Assembly (NCBI GenBank): GCA_036377595.1 | Contig: DASUYB010000143.1 | Location: 58,432 to 122,431, forward strand | Direction: 5' to 3' | From: Longimicrobium sp. | GTDB taxonomy: Bacteria > Gemmatimonadota > Gemmatimonadetes > Longimicrobiales > Longimicrobiaceae | Length of the DNA stretch: 64,000 nucleotides | Part shown: piece after piece, positions 42,143 to 51,308 of the stretch | Layout of the letters: every line of letters starts with the position of its first letter | Numbering within the stretch: position 1 is the stretch's first letter | Made by a program: the position numbers and the translations under genes | The notes under the pieces: model-generated | What the model was told of the DNA's origin: nothing | The model's database searches: none | What the model saw: only the letters and a program-made list of their open reading frames with translations

Positions 42143-44449
42143 ATGGCGAAGGCACACACGCTCGTCGACAACTTCGGCGACAACGCGATCGACACCGCGA
42201 AGTGGAACTCGTTCGGGGTGCCCTGGGCCGGCCCGTTCGAGGTCAACCAGCGCCTGGAGATCCGCGCGGTCAGCAGCGGCAGCAACGTCTACGGCGGCAT
42301 CGTCTCGGTGGCCAGCTACGACCTCACCAGCTCGCAGGTGGCGGTGGAGCTGGTGCGCCCGCTGCGCAACACCAACGGCGCCGAGACGTACCTGCACCTG
42401 GTGAACGCCGCGGGCGACAACCTGTTCTTCAAGGTGCAGGACGGGATCTTCTACTGCACCAGGAAGGCGGCGGGCGCCACCTCGTCCACGCACCTGGCCG
42501 AGGTCTACTACGACCGCACGCGGCACCGCTGGATGCGCATCCGCGAGCAGCTGGGGATCGTGTACTTCGAGTACTCGGCCGACGGCTGCGAGTGGACGCT
42601 GCTGATCTCCATCCCCACCCCGTGGGACGTGACCTCGGTGAAGATCGAGCTGGCGGCGGGCACCTATACCCCCGCGGCCCATCCGGGGGTGGCCATTTTC
42701 GACAACCTGAACGCGTACGACACCTCCCTCACGCGCCGCGTGGAGGAGCGCCGGCTGTCCGCGCGCGACGTGCGCGTGGAGGCCGCGGAGCTGATGGCCG
42801 AGCGGCGCCACGACGAGCACCACAACAACAACGACGAGGTCAACTATCCCGCCAATCCGTACATCGGGAACTACTCCAAGAGCCTGAAGCACGACTCGGT
42901 GGGCGACCCCGATCCCGCCTCGTACGGCACGCTGCTGCGCGCGCTGCAGAGCGAGGACCCGGCGGACTTCGAGGAGATCCAGCTGGCCTCGTCCACCGCG
43001 GTCAAGCTCACCAACCCGCAGACGGGGCTCACCTTCGACCTGGAGGGGCCCGATCCGCAGGAGGTCACCCAGCCGCCGGCGCCGCGCTTCGACAGCCGGG
43101 TGGCGGCCAACGAGATGGGCGAGCTGTACTGGATGGCGGTGGCGCGCGACATCCCGTTCATCAACTACGGCACCGACGCGACGATCAACAGCGCCACGGG
43201 CTCTCTGAACGGCGAGTTCGGGGAGTTCGGCGGCACCACTCCGGTCACGGCGCAGAACATCTTCCGCGGCATCTACCCGGGCGAGCAGATCGGGCCGTAC
43301 GTGTCCCAGTACCTGCTGAAGGGGAACGTCGACACGCGCAAGCCGGCGGGGCAGGGGCGCAACGCCGTCGACGGGTTCATCTCCTACGGCTCGCGCACCA
43401 TCGACCAGCGGCTCTTCCCGGCCACCGCGAACGTCGACTACCTGACCACCTTCACCCCCTGGCTCGACGTCCAGAACGGGTGGGACAAGCGCGGGCTGGA
43501 CACCTTCGACACCACGAAGCGCTTCATCCGCGACCTGCGCGGCGGCGCCACTTTCGTGCACTTCGACCAGGTGCTCGACGCGTGGTACAACGCCGCGTGG
43601 ATCCTGATGAGCGAGCCCACGGGCGACCAGTCGACCACGGCCACCGGGCGGCCGCAGATCGACCTGGAGTTCCCCAAGGACCAGGGGAACCCGTACGACC
43701 CGCCGGGAACGGCGATGGACAGCAGGACGCAGGTGGGGTTCGCCACCTTCGGACAGACGCACCTGCTGCAGGTGCTGGCCGAGGTGCTGGGGCGCGCGCT
43801 GCGGGCGGTGTGGTACCAGAAGTGGTACGTCCACCGTCGCCTGCGCCCCGAGGAGTTCGGCGGCCGCATCGACAACCACATCACCGGGCGGCGCACGTAC
43901 GTCGTTCCCGGCACCACCACGCCGCTGATCCACGCCAGCATCCTGCAGTCGCTGCAGACGGGGATGCTGTCTCCGTACTACGGCGGGCAGCCGGGCGACA
44001 AGTTCCCCTCCTACCTGCTCCCGCAGGCGTACCCCGAGGGCGCGCCCACGCACCCGGCGTACGGCGCGGGGCACGCCACCGGGTCGGGCGCGATGGCCAC
44101 GATCCTCAAGGCGTTCTTCGACGAGAGCACGCCCATCGAGAACCCGGTGCAGGCCGACGCCGCCGGCACCACGCTGGTGGCCTACACCGGCGCCGACGCC
44201 ACGCAGATGACGGTGGGCGGAGAGATCAACAAGCTGGCCGGCAACATCGCCCTCTTCCGCAACGCGGCGGGGGTGCACTGGCGCACCGACTACACCGAGT
44301 CGCTGCTCCTGGGCGAGGCCATCGCCATCGGGCTGCTGCAGGAGATGAGTCTCGGCTTCAACGAGGACGACGCCTACTTCGAGCTCACCCGCTTCGACGG
44401 CGTCAAGATCCGCATCTTCGACGGCAAGGTGATGCTGCCGGTGGTGTGA
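42143..44449 (+). CDS. Lectin-like domain fused to vanadium-dependent haloperoxidase, copy 1
   Basis: The 768-aa start at ATG 42143 (MAKAHTLVDNFGDN) aligns with the starts of copies 2 and 3 and has GAGGAG upstream; the upstream extension is leader sequence. Residues 1-195 look like a concanavalin/LamG-type beta-sandwich (LVDNFGDNAIDTAKW ... HPGVAIFDNLN). The rest is a bromoperoxidase-type PAP2-fold enzyme: YQKWYVHRRLRPEE (Lys and Arg vanadate ligands), THPAYGAGHATG (catalytic His; the usual SGH reads AGH), FRNAAGVHWRTDYTES (Arg and axial His). Known relatives oxidise halides with peroxide. No signal peptide is visible. Substrate unknown. Confidence 0.88.
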   Translation: MAKAHTLVDNFGDNAIDTAKWNSFGVPWAGPFEVNQRLEIRAVSSGSNVYGGIVSVASYDLTSSQVAVELVRPLRNTNGAETYLHLVNAAGDNLFFKVQDGIFYCTRKAAGATSSTHLAEVYYDRTRHRWMRIREQLGIVYFEYSADGCEWTLLISIPTPWDVTSVKIELAAGTYTPAAHPGVAIFDNLNAYDTSLTRRVEERRLSARDVRVEAAELMAERRHDEHHNNNDEVNYPANPYIGNYSKSLKHDSVGDPDPASYGTLLRALQSEDPADFEEIQLASSTAVKLTNPQTGLTFDLEGPDPQEVTQPPAPRFDSRVAANEMGELYWMAVARDIPFINYGTDATINSATGSLNGEFGEFGGTTPVTAQNIFRGIYPGEQIGPYVSQYLLKGNVDTRKPAGQGRNAVDGFISYGSRTIDQRLFPATANVDYLTTFTPWLDVQNGWDKRGLDTFDTTKRFIRDLRGGATFVHFDQVLDAWYNAAWILMSEPTGDQSTTATGRPQIDLEFPKDQGNPYDPPGTAMDSRTQVGFATFGQTHLLQVLAEVLGRALRAVWYQKWYVHRRLRPEEFGGRIDNHITGRRTYVVPGTTTPLIHASILQSLQTGMLSPYYGGQPGDKFPSYLLPQAYPEGAPTHPAYGAGHATGSGAMATILKAFFDESTPIENPVQADAAGTTLVAYTGADATQMTVGGEINKLAGNIALFRNAAGVHWRTDYTESLLLGEAIAIGLLQEMSLGFNEDDAYFELTRFDGVKIRIFDGKVMLPVV

Positions 44450-44529
44450 TCGGGCGGTGATGATCCTGCGTCCCCGTCCGCCGGACGGGCGGGGATGCGG
44501 GATCGAAAACGGAGAGACGCGGGGCGTGC

Positions 44530-44566
44530 GACGCCCCCGGTCATCACAGCGATGGCCGGGGGCGTC
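44530..44566 (+). terminator. Hairpin between haloperoxidase copies 1 and 2
   Basis: An 11-bp stem (GACGCCCCCGG / CCGGGGGCGTC) with the loop TCATCACAGCGATGG closes the unit after copy 1. The sequence from its right arm (GGGGGCGTCGTGCATCC, 44558) is conserved before each copy. Confidence 0.65.
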
Positions 44567-44670
44567 GTGCATCCCGCCGCCTCGCACAACGGCCTTCCCC
44601 CGCGACGCCCGCCGCGGGACGGGGCCACGCCCGCCGCACCGCGGCACGCACGCCTGGAAGGAAGATCCTC

Positions 44671-46968
44671 ATGGCGAAAGCGATCACGCTGGTCGACAAC
44701 TTCAACGACGACGTGCAGGACACCGCGAAGTGGAGCGCCAGCACCGGCGACCGCCTGCGCGAAGTCAACGGCCGGGTGGAGATCCGGCCGCTGGGGAACA
44801 TCACCACCGGCCACTTCCTGAACTACCAGTCGGCCACCACCTACGACCTCACCGACTCGGAGTTCCGGATCGAGCTGGTCCGCTCGGTGGTGGGCACCTA
44901 CGGCGCCGCCGCCTACCTGCAGGCGCGGATCGACGACAACAACCGGGTGCAGCTCCAGGTCACCGGCGGCTACCTGAACTGCGATTCGTGGGCGGCGGGA
45001 ACGCTGACGAAGCTGGCGCGGGTCCAGTACGACCCGGTCGCCCACCGCTGGCTGCGGCTGCGCGAGCAGGGGGGCACCGTCTACTGGGAGACCTCGCCCG
45101 ACGGAGCCGCGTGGACCGTGCAGGCCATGCAGCGCCCGAACCCGATCACGCTCACCGCCGTGTACGCCCTGTTCGGCGCGGGCACCTTCGCCGGGTACGC
45201 CATCGCCTCGCCCGGGGTGGCGGTGTTCGACAACTTCAACGTGCTGGACAGCGGCCGCGCGCGCCGCGTGGAGGAGCGCCGCCTCTCCGCGCGCGAGGTG
45301 CGCGTCGAGGCCGCCGACCTGGACGCCGCCCGCCGCCACGAAGAGCACGCCAACAACAACGACGAGGTCAACTATCCCACCCGGCCGCTGGTGGGGAACT
45401 ACTCCAAGAGCCTGAAGCACGACTCGCTGGGCGATCCCGACCCGGCGTCGTACACCTCGCTCCTGCGCGCGCTGCAGAGCCAGGACCCGGCCGACTTCGA
45501 GGAGATCCAGCTCGCCACGCCGCCGGTCGGCAGCACGGGCCCGGTCAAGCTCACCAACCCGCAGTCCGGGCTGGCGTTCGACCTGGAGGGGCCCGACGCG
45601 CAGGAGATCACCCAGCCGCCGGCGCCGCGCTTCGACAGCGCGCAGACGGCGCACGAGGCGGGCGAGCTGTACTGGATGGCGCTCGCGCGCGACGTGCCCT
45701 TCACCGTCTACGGCACCGACACGCGCGTGGCCGCGGCCATCAGCTCGCTGAACTCCGAGTTCCCGCAGTTCGGCGGCACCACGCCGGTGACGGCGCAGAA
45801 CGTCTTCCGCGGCATCTATCCCGGCGAGCAGGTGGGCCCCTACGTCTCCCAGTACCTGCTGAAGGGGAACGTCGACCCGCGCAAGCCGTCGGGACAGGGG
45901 CTGAACGCCGCCGACGGCTTCATCTCCTACGGCTCGCGCACCATCGACCAGCGGCTCTATCCGGCGCTGTCGGCCAGCGACTACCTGACCTACTTCCCCG
46001 ACTGGCTGGCCGTGCAGAACGGGGCCGACGAGCGCGGAAACGACGTATTCGGGAGCAAGGTCTTCATCCACACCCTGCGCGACGGCGCCACCTTCGTGCA
46101 CTTCGACCAGGTGCTCGACGCGTGGTACAACGCCGCGTGGATCCTGATGAGCGAGCCCACGGGGAACCAGTCGACCGCCGCGGGCGCCACCGGCCGGCCG
46201 CAGATCGACCTCGAGTTCCCCAAGGACCAGGGGAACCCGTACGACCCGCCGGGGACGGCGCTGGACAGCAAGACGCAGGTCGGCTTCGCCACCTTCGGGC
46301 AGACGCACCTGCTGCAGGTGCTGCCTGAGGTGCTGGGCCGCGCGCTGCGCGCCGTCTGGTACCAGAAGTGGCACGTGCACCGTCGTCTCCGCCCCGAGGA
46401 GTACGGCGGCCGGGTGCACAACCACGTCACCGGCGCGCGGACGTACTCGCTCAACACCAGCATCACCACCTCGCTGAGCACGGGTGGGCTGTCGGCCTAC
46501 TACGGGCCGGGGAAGATCCCCTTCGGCGACGGCTTCCTGCTGCCGCAGGCCTACCCCGAGGGTGCGCCCACGCACCCCGCGTACGGCGCCGGCCACGCCA
46601 CCGGGTCGGGGGCGATGGCCACGATCCTCAAGGCGTTCTTCGACGACACCACGCCCATCGAGAACCCCGTGCAGGCCGCGTCCAACGGCCTGTCGCTCAT
46701 CGCCTACACCGGCGCCGACGCGACGCAGATGACCGTCGGCGGGGAGCTGAACAAGCTCGCGGGGAACATCGCCCTCTTCCGGAACGCGGCGGGGGTGCAC
46801 TGGCGCAGCGACTACACCGAGTCGCTGGTGCTCGGCGAGGCCATCGCCATCGGGCTGCTGCAGGAGATGTCGCTCGGCTTCAACGAGGACGACGGCTACT
46901 TCCAGCTGACGAAGTTCGACGGCAACACCATCCGCATCTTCGACGGCAAGGTGGTGCTGGTGTCGTGA
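44671..46968 (+). CDS. Lectin-like domain fused to vanadium-dependent haloperoxidase, copy 2
   Basis: The 765-aa protein starts at ATG 44671 after GGAAGGA. It has the same layout as copy 1: a beta-sandwich domain (LVDNFNDDVQDTAKW ... SPGVAVFDNFN, residues 1-195), a short charged linker (RRVEERRLSAREVRVEAA), then the haloperoxidase domain with HANNNDEVNYPTRPLVGNYSKSL, LYWMALARDVPF, YQKWHVHRRLRPEEYGG, AYGAGHATG and AGVHWRSDYTES. All vanadate ligands are kept apart from the Ser-to-Ala change. The N-terminal domain differs from the other copies more than the catalytic domain does, hinting at different binding targets. Confidence 0.88.
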   Translation: MAKAITLVDNFNDDVQDTAKWSASTGDRLREVNGRVEIRPLGNITTGHFLNYQSATTYDLTDSEFRIELVRSVVGTYGAAAYLQARIDDNNRVQLQVTGGYLNCDSWAAGTLTKLARVQYDPVAHRWLRLREQGGTVYWETSPDGAAWTVQAMQRPNPITLTAVYALFGAGTFAGYAIASPGVAVFDNFNVLDSGRARRVEERRLSAREVRVEAADLDAARRHEEHANNNDEVNYPTRPLVGNYSKSLKHDSLGDPDPASYTSLLRALQSQDPADFEEIQLATPPVGSTGPVKLTNPQSGLAFDLEGPDAQEITQPPAPRFDSAQTAHEAGELYWMALARDVPFTVYGTDTRVAAAISSLNSEFPQFGGTTPVTAQNVFRGIYPGEQVGPYVSQYLLKGNVDPRKPSGQGLNAADGFISYGSRTIDQRLYPALSASDYLTYFPDWLAVQNGADERGNDVFGSKVFIHTLRDGATFVHFDQVLDAWYNAAWILMSEPTGNQSTAAGATGRPQIDLEFPKDQGNPYDPPGTALDSKTQVGFATFGQTHLLQVLPEVLGRALRAVWYQKWHVHRRLRPEEYGGRVHNHVTGARTYSLNTSITTSLSTGGLSAYYGPGKIPFGDGFLLPQAYPEGAPTHPAYGAGHATGSGAMATILKAFFDDTTPIENPVQAASNGLSLIAYTGADATQMTVGGELNKLAGNIALFRNAAGVHWRSDYTESLVLGEAIAIGLLQEMSLGFNEDDGYFQLTKFDGNTIRIFDGKVVLVS

Positions 46969-47042
46969 CGCGGGCGGATGGACGGGGATGCGTCCCCGTC
47001 CGCCGCGGCAGGATCGAAGGACAGGGAGACGCGGGGTGATGG

Positions 47043-47080
47043 GACGCCCCCGGCCGTCAGCAGCGATGGCCGGGGGCGTC
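47043..47080 (+). terminator. Hairpin between haloperoxidase copies 2 and 3
   Basis: A perfect 13-bp stem (GACGCCCCCGGCC / GGCCGGGGGCGTC) with a 12-nt loop, homologous to 44530-44566. Confidence 0.65.
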
Positions 47081-47100
47081 GCGCATCCGTGGCAGCAGAT

Positions 47101-47178
47101 GGAGATGGAGATGGAGATGGAGATGGAGATGGAGATGGAGATGGAGATGGAGATGGAGATGGAGATGGAGATGGAGAT
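47101..47178 (+). repeat. Hexanucleotide microsatellite (GGAGAT)13
   Basis: Thirteen perfect GGAGAT units run from 47101 to 47178, preceded by a partial AGAT and followed by GGACGGAGACGG. They lie 105 nt upstream of copy 3, between its two conserved leader hairpins, where copy 1 has only about 25 nt. Copy number is likely to vary between isolates. Each unit also resembles a purine-rich ribosome-binding sequence. Confidence 0.95.
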
Positions 47179-47184
47179 GGACGG

Positions 47185-47231
47185 AGACGGGGCGAGGGGA
47201 GCCCTCCGCCCGGCACAGCGCCCGGGCTCGT
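47185..47231 (+). promoter_or_regulatory. Second conserved leader hairpin before haloperoxidase copy 3
   Basis: CCCGGCACAGCGCCCGGG (47209-47226) forms a tight stem and matches the hairpin at 41958 before copy 1. The intervening bases to 47282 contain GGGAGG before the ATG. Confidence 0.55.
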
Positions 47232-47282
47232 TTCCCCGGCATCCCGCCGGGGAAGGACACCCACCGTCCCCGGGAGGGAACC

Positions 47283-49580
47283 ATGGCCAAGGCCAGCACG
47301 CTCGTCGACAACTTCAACGACAACAGCCCCGACCTCACCAAGTGGGCGCCGTACGGCACCGGCCTGTACGCCGAGGTCAACCAGCGGGTGGAGGTCCGGC
47401 CCGCCAGCAGCAGCGGCGCGCTCTCCTACGGCGGGTACTATGCCGCCACCACCTACGACCTGACCGGGTCAGAGATCCGCGTGGAGCTGGTGCGGCCGCT
47501 GCGCTCGGCCGACGCGGCCGAGGCGTACCTGACGGCCGAGCTCGACGCCAGCAACCAGGTCTCCATCACCGTGGACGGCGACGTCTACAGCACGTACCAG
47601 AACCTGAACGCCTACCAGAAGGTGGCGGGAAGCTACACCCTGCTGGCGCGCGTCCCCTACCACCCGGCGCGGCACCGCTGGCTGCGGCTGCGCGAGGCGA
47701 GCGGGGTGCTGTACTGGGAGACCTCGCCCGACGGCGTGACCTGGGAGGTGCTGACCAGCAAGGCGCCGCCCATCGCGCTGACGGCGGTGAGCCCGGGCTT
47801 CGGGGCGGGAACGTGGGACCGCGTGCCGTCGCCCGGCGTGGCGGTGTTCGACAACTTCAACGTCCTCGACACCTCGCGCGCGCGCCGGGTCGAGGAGCGC
47901 CGCCTCTCCGCGCGCGAGGTGCGCGACGAGGCCGCCGGCGTGGCCGCCGCCCGCCGCCACGACGAGCACGCCAACAACAACGACGAGGTCAACTATCCCA
48001 CCCGGCCGCTGGTGGGCAACTTCTCCAAGAGCCTGAAGCACGACACGCTGGGCGACCCCGACCCGGCGTCGTACGCCACGCTCCTGCGCGCCCTGCAGAG
48101 CGAGGACCCGGCCGACTTCGAGGAGATCCAGCTGGCCTCGTCCACCGCGGTCAAGCTCACCAACCCGCAGTCGGGGCTGGCGTTCGACCTCGAGGGGCCC
48201 GACGCGCAGGAGATCACCCAGATCCCCGCGCCGCGCTTCGACAGCGCGGTCACCGCGCACGAGGCGGGCGAGCTGTACTGGATGGCGGTGGTGCGCGACA
48301 TCCCCTTCATCAACTGGGCGACCGACCCCACCATCTCCGCCGCCATCCTCTCGATCACCAGCGAGTTCCCGCAGTTCGGCGGCACCACGCCGGTGACGGT
48401 GCAGAACGTCTTCCGCGGCATCTATCCCGGCGAGCAGATCGGGCCGTACGTCAGCCAGTACCTGCTCAAGGGGAACGTGGACCAGCGCAAGCCGGCGGGG
48501 CAGGGGCGCAACGCGGCCGACGGCTACATCTCCTATGGCTCTCGCACCATCGACCAGCGGCTCTTCCCCGCGTCGGCCAACGTCGACTACCTGCTCACGT
48601 TCACCTCGTGGCTGAACGTGCAGAACGGCTTCGACACGCGCGGCGGCGACTCGTTCGACACCACCAAACGCTTCATCCGCGACTTCCGCGCGGCGACGAC
48701 GTTCGTGCACTTCGACCAGGTGCTCGACGCGTGGTACAACGCCGCGTGGATCCTGATGAGCGAGCCCACGGGGAACCAGTCGACGTTCGTCAGCGGCACC
48801 ACCGGCCGCCCGCAGATCGACCTGGAGTTCCCCAAGGACCAGGGGAACCCGTACGACCCGCCGGGGACGGCGATGGATTCGAAGACGCAGGTGGGCTTCG
48901 CCACCTTCGGGCCCACGCACCTGCTGCAGGTCCTCGCCGAGGTGCTGGGGCGGGCGCTGCGGGCGGTGTGGTACCAGAAGTGGCACGTGCACCGTCGCCT
49001 GCGTCCTGAGGAGTACGGCGGCCGCGTGCACAACCACATCACCGGCGCGCGCACGTACTCGCTCGACACCAGCATCACCACCTCGCTGTCCAGCGGCGGG
49101 CTGGCGCCGTACTTCGGCAACGTGGGCGACAAGTTCCCCTCGTCGTACCTCCTCCCGCAGGCCTATCCCGAGGGCGCGCCCACGCACCCGGCGTACGGCG
49201 CCGGTCACGCCACGGGGAGCGGGGCGATGGCCACGATCCTCAAGGCGTTCTTCGACGAGAGCACGCCGATCGAGAACCCGCTGCAGTCCGACGCCGCCGG
49301 CACCGCGCTCGTCGCCTACACAGGTGCCGATGCCTCGCAGATGACGGTGGGCGGCGAGCTGAACAAGCTGGCGGGGAACATCGCCATCTTCCGCAACGCG
49401 GCGGGTGTGCACTGGCGCAGCGACTACACCGAGTCGCTGCTCCTGGGCGAGGCCGTCGCCATCGGCCTGCTGCAGGAGATGTCGCTGACGTTCAACGAGG
49501 ACGACGGCTACTTCCAGGTGACGAAGTTCGACGGCAGCACGATCCGCATCTTCGACGGCAAGGTGGTCACCGTCGTCTGA
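47283..49580 (+). CDS. Lectin-like domain fused to vanadium-dependent haloperoxidase, copy 3
   Basis: The 765-aa protein starts at ATG 47283 after CGGGAGGGAACC. Domain order is as in copies 1 and 2: beta-sandwich (LVDNFNDNSPDLTKW ... SPGVAVFDNFN), linker, haloperoxidase. Vanadate-site residues by position are Lys566 and Arg574 (KWHVHRRLRP), Ala640-Gly641-His642 (YGAGHA), Arg704 and His710 (RNAAGVH). The spacings (+8 between Lys and Arg, +6 between Arg and His) match algal bromoperoxidases. It may be subject to length variation of the hexanucleotide tract in its leader. Product and location unknown. Confidence 0.88.
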   Translation: MAKASTLVDNFNDNSPDLTKWAPYGTGLYAEVNQRVEVRPASSSGALSYGGYYAATTYDLTGSEIRVELVRPLRSADAAEAYLTAELDASNQVSITVDGDVYSTYQNLNAYQKVAGSYTLLARVPYHPARHRWLRLREASGVLYWETSPDGVTWEVLTSKAPPIALTAVSPGFGAGTWDRVPSPGVAVFDNFNVLDTSRARRVEERRLSAREVRDEAAGVAAARRHDEHANNNDEVNYPTRPLVGNFSKSLKHDTLGDPDPASYATLLRALQSEDPADFEEIQLASSTAVKLTNPQSGLAFDLEGPDAQEITQIPAPRFDSAVTAHEAGELYWMAVVRDIPFINWATDPTISAAILSITSEFPQFGGTTPVTVQNVFRGIYPGEQIGPYVSQYLLKGNVDQRKPAGQGRNAADGYISYGSRTIDQRLFPASANVDYLLTFTSWLNVQNGFDTRGGDSFDTTKRFIRDFRAATTFVHFDQVLDAWYNAAWILMSEPTGNQSTFVSGTTGRPQIDLEFPKDQGNPYDPPGTAMDSKTQVGFATFGPTHLLQVLAEVLGRALRAVWYQKWHVHRRLRPEEYGGRVHNHITGARTYSLDTSITTSLSSGGLAPYFGNVGDKFPSSYLLPQAYPEGAPTHPAYGAGHATGSGAMATILKAFFDESTPIENPLQSDAAGTALVAYTGADASQMTVGGELNKLAGNIAIFRNAAGVHWRSDYTESLLLGEAVAIGLLQEMSLTFNEDDGYFQVTKFDGSTIRIFDGKVVTVV

Positions 49581-49600
49581 GCGGAGATGGGTGACGAAAG

Positions 49601-49634
49601 CGCCCCCGTCCGTCGCGCATGACGGCCGGGGGCG
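49601..49634 (+). terminator. Terminator after haloperoxidase copy 3
   Basis: CGCCCCCGTCCGTC pairs with GACGGCCGGGGGCG with one mismatch. It is the counterpart of the hairpins after copies 1 and 2 and ends the cluster. Confidence 0.65.
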
Positions 49635-49660
49635 TTGGCCGTCGTTCGCGAGGTGACGAG

Positions 49661-49732
49661 TCACGCAGAAACCAATCGCAAATCCTCTGTGCCTCTGCGG
49701 CTGTGGTCTCTGTGCCCTCCGTGTGAAACCAA
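49661..49732. repeat. Degenerate palindrome, CTCTGCGTGAG-like
   Basis: GTCACGCAGAAACC and CCTCTGTGCCTCTGCGGCTG are recognisable as decayed arms. The rest of the gap up to 49936 shows no clear promoter or hairpin. Confidence 0.5.
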
Positions 49733-49936
49733 GGATAGCCAGTAGCCGAATGAGACGCCGTCGCGAGCTCACCCGCATCGTCTCCACGGAAGCGCAGCGG
49801 AGATCGCGCTCTATCGGACAGCGTCCGCTTTTCACCTCGTGGCCCGATCCTTTCGGTTTCCTTGCGTGCGGGCTAGATTCCCGCGGTTTCGGCAAGATCC
49901 TGGACGCGTGACCGAACGACCTGAAGGCATAGAGCG

Positions 49937-51154
49937 ATGGACCGGTACTTCGACGAGAACCACCTGATGATCCGCGACATGGTGCGCGATTTCGCCGAGA
50001 ACGAGATCGCGCCCGTGGCCGCAGAGCTCGACCGGTCGGGCGAGTTCCCGTGGGAGAACGTGAAGAAGATGGGCGAGCTGGGGCTGTTCGGCATCCCCTG
50101 GCCCGAGGAGCTGGGCGGCGCCGGGATGGACGGCATCGCCTACATGATCGTGATCAACGAGCTGGCCCGGGTCGACGCCAGCCACGCCATCACCGTGTCG
50201 GCCCACACCACGCTCGGCTCCTCGCCGATCGTGAACTTCGGCACGCCCGAGCAGAAGGAGCGCTTCGTCCCCCTCCTCGCCTCGGGCACGGTGCTGGGCG
50301 GATTCGGGCTGACCGAGCCCGGCGCCGGCTCCGACGCCGCGGGGACGCAGACCACCGCGGTGAAGACCGACGGCGGGTGGATCCTGAACGGGAGCAAGAT
50401 CTTCATCACCCACGCCGGCGTGGGCGAGATCTTCGTCGTCACCGCGCAGACGGACAGGGAGAAGGGGACGAAGGGGATCACCTCCTTCATCGTCTCCAAG
50501 CCCACCACCGACCTGGAGAAGGCGCGGGAGATCGGCGTGGGGCACGCGCAGGACGGCCAGCTCTGCTATACGAAGGGCGTCCGCGCGGGGAAGAAGGAGG
50601 ACAAGATGGGGTGGCGCGCCAGCGACACCCGCGAGCTGGTGCTGGAGAACTCCTTCGTCCCCGACGAGAACGTGCTGGGCGAGGTGGGGATGGGCTTCAT
50701 CAACTTCATGAAGACCCTCGACTCCGGCCGCATCGGCATCGCCGCGCTGTCGCTGGGGCTGGCGGAAGGCGCGCTCGAGCAGGCGCGCAATTACGCGCTG
50801 GAGCGCCGCCAGTTCGGGCAGCCCATCTCCGACTTTCAGGGGATCCAGTTCATGCTGGCCGACATGGCCACGGAGATCGAGGCCGCCAGGCACCTCGTGT
50901 ACCACGCCGCGTGGCTGAAGGAGCAGGGGAAGCCGTTCGGGAAGCAGGCCGCCATGGCCAAGCTGTTCGCCAGCGAGACGGCCATGCGCGTCACGACCAG
51001 GGCCGTGCAGATCCACGGCGGCTACGGCTACACCCGCGAATACCCGGTGGAGCGCATGATGCGCGACGCCAAGATCTGCGAGATCGGCGAGGGGACCAGC
51101 GAGATCCAGCGGCTGGTGATCGCGCGCAGCCTCCTCCACGACCTCACGCACTGA
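49937..51154 (+). CDS. Acyl-CoA dehydrogenase (short-chain/butyryl-CoA type)
   Basis: The 405-aa flavoprotein starts at ATG 49937 ([32 protein letters not shown]). FAD-binding motifs are [19 protein letters not shown] and the C-terminal [22 protein letters not shown]. The catalytic base is the Glu of [17 protein letters not shown], as in short-chain enzymes. A slightly longer segment ([32 protein letters not shown]) is within family range. It oxidises acyl-CoA to enoyl-CoA and passes electrons to ETF. No other beta-oxidation gene is adjacent. Confidence 0.93.
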   Translation: MDRYFDENHLMIRDMVRDFAENEIAPVAAELDRSGEFPWENVKKMGELGLFGIPWPEELGGAGMDGIAYMIVINELARVDASHAITVSAHTTLGSSPIVNFGTPEQKERFVPLLASGTVLGGFGLTEPGAGSDAAGTQTTAVKTDGGWILNGSKIFITHAGVGEIFVVTAQTDREKGTKGITSFIVSKPTTDLEKAREIGVGHAQDGQLCYTKGVRAGKKEDKMGWRASDTRELVLENSFVPDENVLGEVGMGFINFMKTLDSGRIGIAALSLGLAEGALEQARNYALERRQFGQPISDFQGIQFMLADMATEIEAARHLVYHAAWLKEQGKPFGKQAAMAKLFASETAMRVTTRAVQIHGGYGYTREYPVERMMRDAKICEIGEGTSEIQRLVIARSLLHDLTH

Positions 51155-51239
51155 ACGCCGCCGCCCGCGGGCGTCTTCGCCCGCCGGCGGCCCAGAAACC
51201 GGTAGTCACAAGCATGGTTCGATCTGAGCGCGGGGCCGC

Positions 51240-51280
51240 CGAGGCCCCGCGGGGTCGGCCCGTACCCCTCCGGGGCCTCG
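51240..51280. terminator. Hairpin between acyl-CoA dehydrogenase and RNase E/G genes
   Basis: CGAGGCCCCG and CGGGGCCTCG form a 10-bp stem with a 21-nt loop. It could end the first gene or form part of an RNase leader; RNase E in other bacteria controls its own mRNA. Confidence 0.5.
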
Positions 51281-51308
51281 CCCCGTCTCCCGCACGGCAG
51301 GAGGCGGA

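Noticed and set aside
46988..49009. 673-aa frame beginning with a Met-Glu repeat
   Set aside because: The Met-Glu run is translation of the GGAGAT microsatellite and the rest is a shifted frame of haloperoxidase copy 3.
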